A stretch of 64,000 nt of DNA from Mesostigma viride (lineage: Eukaryota > Streptophyta > Mesostigmatophyceae > Mesostigmatales > Mesostigmataceae), in the NCBI GenBank assembly GCA_009746045.1, contig RPFO01000065.1, positions 5,531,412-5,595,411 of the forward strand, given 5' to 3'. Below are positions 61,901-64,000 of the stretch, piece after piece. Position 1 is the first letter of the stretch; each line of letters starts with the position of its first letter. Made by a program: the position numbers and the translations under genes. Below the pieces are notes generated by a model that saw nothing but the letters and a program-made list of their open reading frames with translations, did not search any database and was not told the origin of the DNA.

Positions 61901-61999
61901 TTCGACGCAACGCAGTTTGGCGGATGCGCTCGGCCATGAAAATACGTCTGCAGCTCCGGCTGCAGCTTCGCCCTCAGGTCCGGTAGGCAGCGGTGACAC

Positions 62000-63257
62000 T
62001 ATAGTCGCGCACTGGTGGTGGCCCCGCACCCTCCTGGGCCTCGCCATCTGCATCGCCTGACCCTAAACGCACCCGCTCCGCCGACAAACCAGGAGGGTCA
62101 CGCCCCTCAGAACCGCGCTTTAAGCCTGAACCTTTCAAGGTCCATGATCACGACTGGACCAACATGTCCCCGGCAACTGCCCTGCGTTGCATCGATCCTC
62201 TACGGGGACTACTACGCCTCGCTTTACGACCTGTGCCTCCATATCCACAGCATCGACCGCCTCATCTGCTCGGACGGCACCTGGTGGCACAACATCAGCG
62301 TTCTGTTCGGGTGCAACCGCCCCTAGTTCCTCCAGCACGCCATCCTCAACTCCCTTCTCATGCGCTCTGCATGACGGCGAGATCTGGGCTCCATCCATCT
62401 CCGCCCCCACACTTCGTTCCATCCTTACGGAAGCCTTTCAGCAGCACGTGACCCCCCTTGCCGCCGATGTGGCCGCAATGGGCGGCACGCTGGCTACTGA
62501 ACTTCCTCACCTTTCCACCATGCCGCCGCCTCCGCATCCACCACCATTTCCGCCTCCACTGCCGACATCAAAGCCCTGGCAGCTCCTCGACCTCGACCAG
62601 CGACCAGCGCCTTCAAGCCATGCACCGCCACCGCCCTTGAACGTGCTTGCATGACACCGCCGGCCTCACCGCCCAAGCGGTGAAGGACATGCATCGCTGC
62701 CCAGCCGGCACCTGCTGGCCCGGCCAGTGATGCTCCTTCCACCTGGGCATCACACCACCTCCACCACCTCCACCATCGCGGCACAACTCAAGCAACAAGC
62801 CCTCGACCTTCGCGAGGAGGCCGACATCACCCAGCGCAGCCACAAAGTCATCGTCAAGCACTTCGACCAGCCGGCAGGTGAGTCTGACCTCGACAAGCCT
62901 TCTCACGGCATTTAAGCGCGACATTTTTGCCCCCATGCAACTCACTGGTGAGCTGCCGATGTCGGCTGTCCGCCTCCCCCGCGCGCGGGGTAAGGCTCGC
63001 CCGGCACTCGTGCTCCTCACCTTATGGCGAACAAGCTGGCGTTCCTTAAATGCCGCATAGAAGCTCTCGGAGACTCGATCGCTTCACGCTGGACGACGAC
63101 TTGACCCTGCATGGCCCAGCAACAGCGGCGACGCGAGCTATGGCCGACCTACCTTCAGCTCCGGCAGAGCGCAGGGGGGAAGCCGGTATACTGGAGGGGG
63201 GCGGTCATCCACGTTGACCACAAGCCCTGGCAGGCACCTCCTGCCACCTCAGACTAG
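62000..63257 (+). pseudogene. degraded L1 ORF1p-like gene
   Basis: Coding similarity is spread over frames: DYYASLYDLCLHIHSIDRLI at 62.21 kb, a Pro-rich middle, EEADITQRSHKVIVKHFDQP at 62.82 kb, RLPRARGKARPALVLLT at 62.97 kb, then ADKLAFLKC-like and DDDLT. The end is LQLRQ...KPVYW...KPWQAPPATSD at 63257. At least four frameshifts (including an extra atgg near 63111) break it. Confidence 0.6.
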
Positions 63258-63625
63258 GGAATATATACCAGTAGTGTAGATTAGTCAGGCTTAGCCTAGT
63301 ATGTGGCCCACGCGCATGTTGTGCGCCCATAATGGCCCCCATGGATGATGCCTTCCGAATTTAGCCCCGCCATGCCTTTAATGGGACCTCCCATGGATGT
63401 TGCATTAAGAACTTAGCCATGCTATGCCTATGCAGAGAGACGCTCTCTGTTGAGATGCTGGCGTTCCCTAGCCCTTAATTGTATAGCCATGATGATCTTC
63501 CCCCACATGACAGGCTCCCCCTTAGCTGCGCATAGCTTCAATGATAGATCATGGGGGTGCAGGTGCCCCGGCGCACCTAGAGCAAGGGTAGCTTACATTC
63601 CCACCCCTGCAGGAAGTAACCCAGA

Positions 63626-63745
63626 CTGTACTCCCAGTATAAGTTCTTGCGTGTCATGCGCAAAGGCATGCCACGGAGTACTAATATGCTAATCTCATTT
63701 AAAAAATAACTACACAAAAGTTTAAACAAATATCGTCTGCATCCA
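63626..63745 (+). mobile_element. short interspersed insertion with 9-bp target duplication
   Basis: The insertion lies between two copies of ccagactgt (63621-63630 and 63741-63750 regions) inside the LINE 3' region, where other copies read straight through (ccagaatgtatt at 2640). Its body matches the repeat at 59985-60090. About 110 bases, no coding capacity; a SINE or MITE. Confidence 0.6.
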
Positions 63746-63837
63746 GACTGTCATATTATGCCCCTTAGTCAGGGATATGTGCTACATGTACTCCCAACGG
63801 AGTTATGTTCCTAATTAATTAATTAATTAATTAATGC

Positions 63838-63920
63838 AACATAAGGAAAACCCCCAAAAGAAGAAGAACCCTGAAGAAATTAATATAGTGATCTGACACG
63901 GACATCCAAGGGCTGGCTGT
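63838..63920 (-). mobile_element. 3'-end fragment of the endonuclease-type LINE, minus strand
   Basis: Reverse complement of 61668-61754, joined at its 3' end to the same AATT tract as the plus-strand LINE to its left, so two elements meet tail to tail. No coding part. Confidence 0.65.
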
Positions 63921-63929
63921 ATATATAGG

Positions 63930-64000
63930 GCAGCGCCTTTCACTCGCCCTCACTCGCACCGTGGCTGATGTGCTAATAATGCCGCCGCACCCGGGCTGAC
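63930..64000 (+). pseudogene. start of another reverse-transcriptase C-terminus, cut by window edge
   Basis: cagcgcctttcactcgccctcactcgcaccgtggctgatg repeats 61490-61530 in the plus direction, with a few changes (gtgctaataatg for gtgttattcc). It belongs to the same family as the 60096-61580 frame and continues beyond the window. Confidence 0.6.

Larger units (their letters stand above)
62000..63838 (+). mobile_element. ORF1-type LINE, longest plus-strand copy
   Basis: It contains a degraded ORF1 region (62000-63257), the shared 3' untranslated region, and an extended AATT tail (63811-63835). A short insertion interrupts the 3' region at about 63626-63745. The uninterrupted gccatgatgatcttccccc at 63490 supplies the empty site for the MITE composite at 1701-2509. 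No reverse transcriptase is present between ORF1 and tail. Confidence 0.7.

Overview
The window is nuclear DNA from a eukaryote, most likely a green alga (Chlorophyta). It has GT-AG introns, long Ser-Pro-rich hydroxyproline-glycoprotein coding, a moderately high GC content, and transposon families with no bacterial signals. I cannot place the species. No operons, rRNA genes, complete tRNA genes or CRISPR arrays were seen.

Layout. (1) 1-8004 is a nest of transposons. A family with TTAA target duplications and CCCCTAAATGG ends (piggyBac-like, non-autonomous) is inserted into itself three deep. LINE 3' ends and a pair of inverted palindromic MITEs lie among them. (2) 8005-11522 has small hairpin repeats and no gene I can support. 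(3) 11537-57885 (+) reads as one giant gene of about 27 exons, with nearly all splice phases agreeing. In order it encodes: a signal peptide and an N-terminal surface-type domain (exons 1-4); fifteen copies of an unrecognised ten-cysteine module, usually behind a Ser-Pro stalk (15.2-37.2 kb); four copies of a second unrecognised ~165-residue module, each behind a Pro-rich stalk (38.5-46.2 kb); a ~1,200-residue Pro-rich stalk; three thrombospondin type-1-like repeats; an EGF module; CC-rich repeats; a CGNGxCExGE motif; a second EGF; one membrane helix; and a ~520-residue low-complexity cytoplasmic tail. Summed exons give about 7,500 codons. It looks like a giant type I cell-surface or cell-wall adhesin or receptor. 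Ten of the cysteine modules lie in a young tandem array of a ~3.09 kb unit (A exon plus B exon, five times). (4) 57940-64000 is again LINE debris: ORF1-type pieces, a reverse-transcriptase C-terminus with a restriction-like endonuclease, and small SINE/MITE-like insertions.

How the parts relate. Each module exon in the giant gene starts and ends in phase 1, so modules can be duplicated, lost or skipped without changing frame, and the array shows this happening. Five of the ten array exons, plus exon 6 and the fourth beta-module exon, carry frame-breaking indels, mostly in C runs. In the array the broken exons are confined to the three inner copies. That fits either decay of inner copies or uncorrected long-read homopolymer errors, so the protein from the inner array should be treated as provisional. 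All product calls are from reading the sequence; no database search was run.
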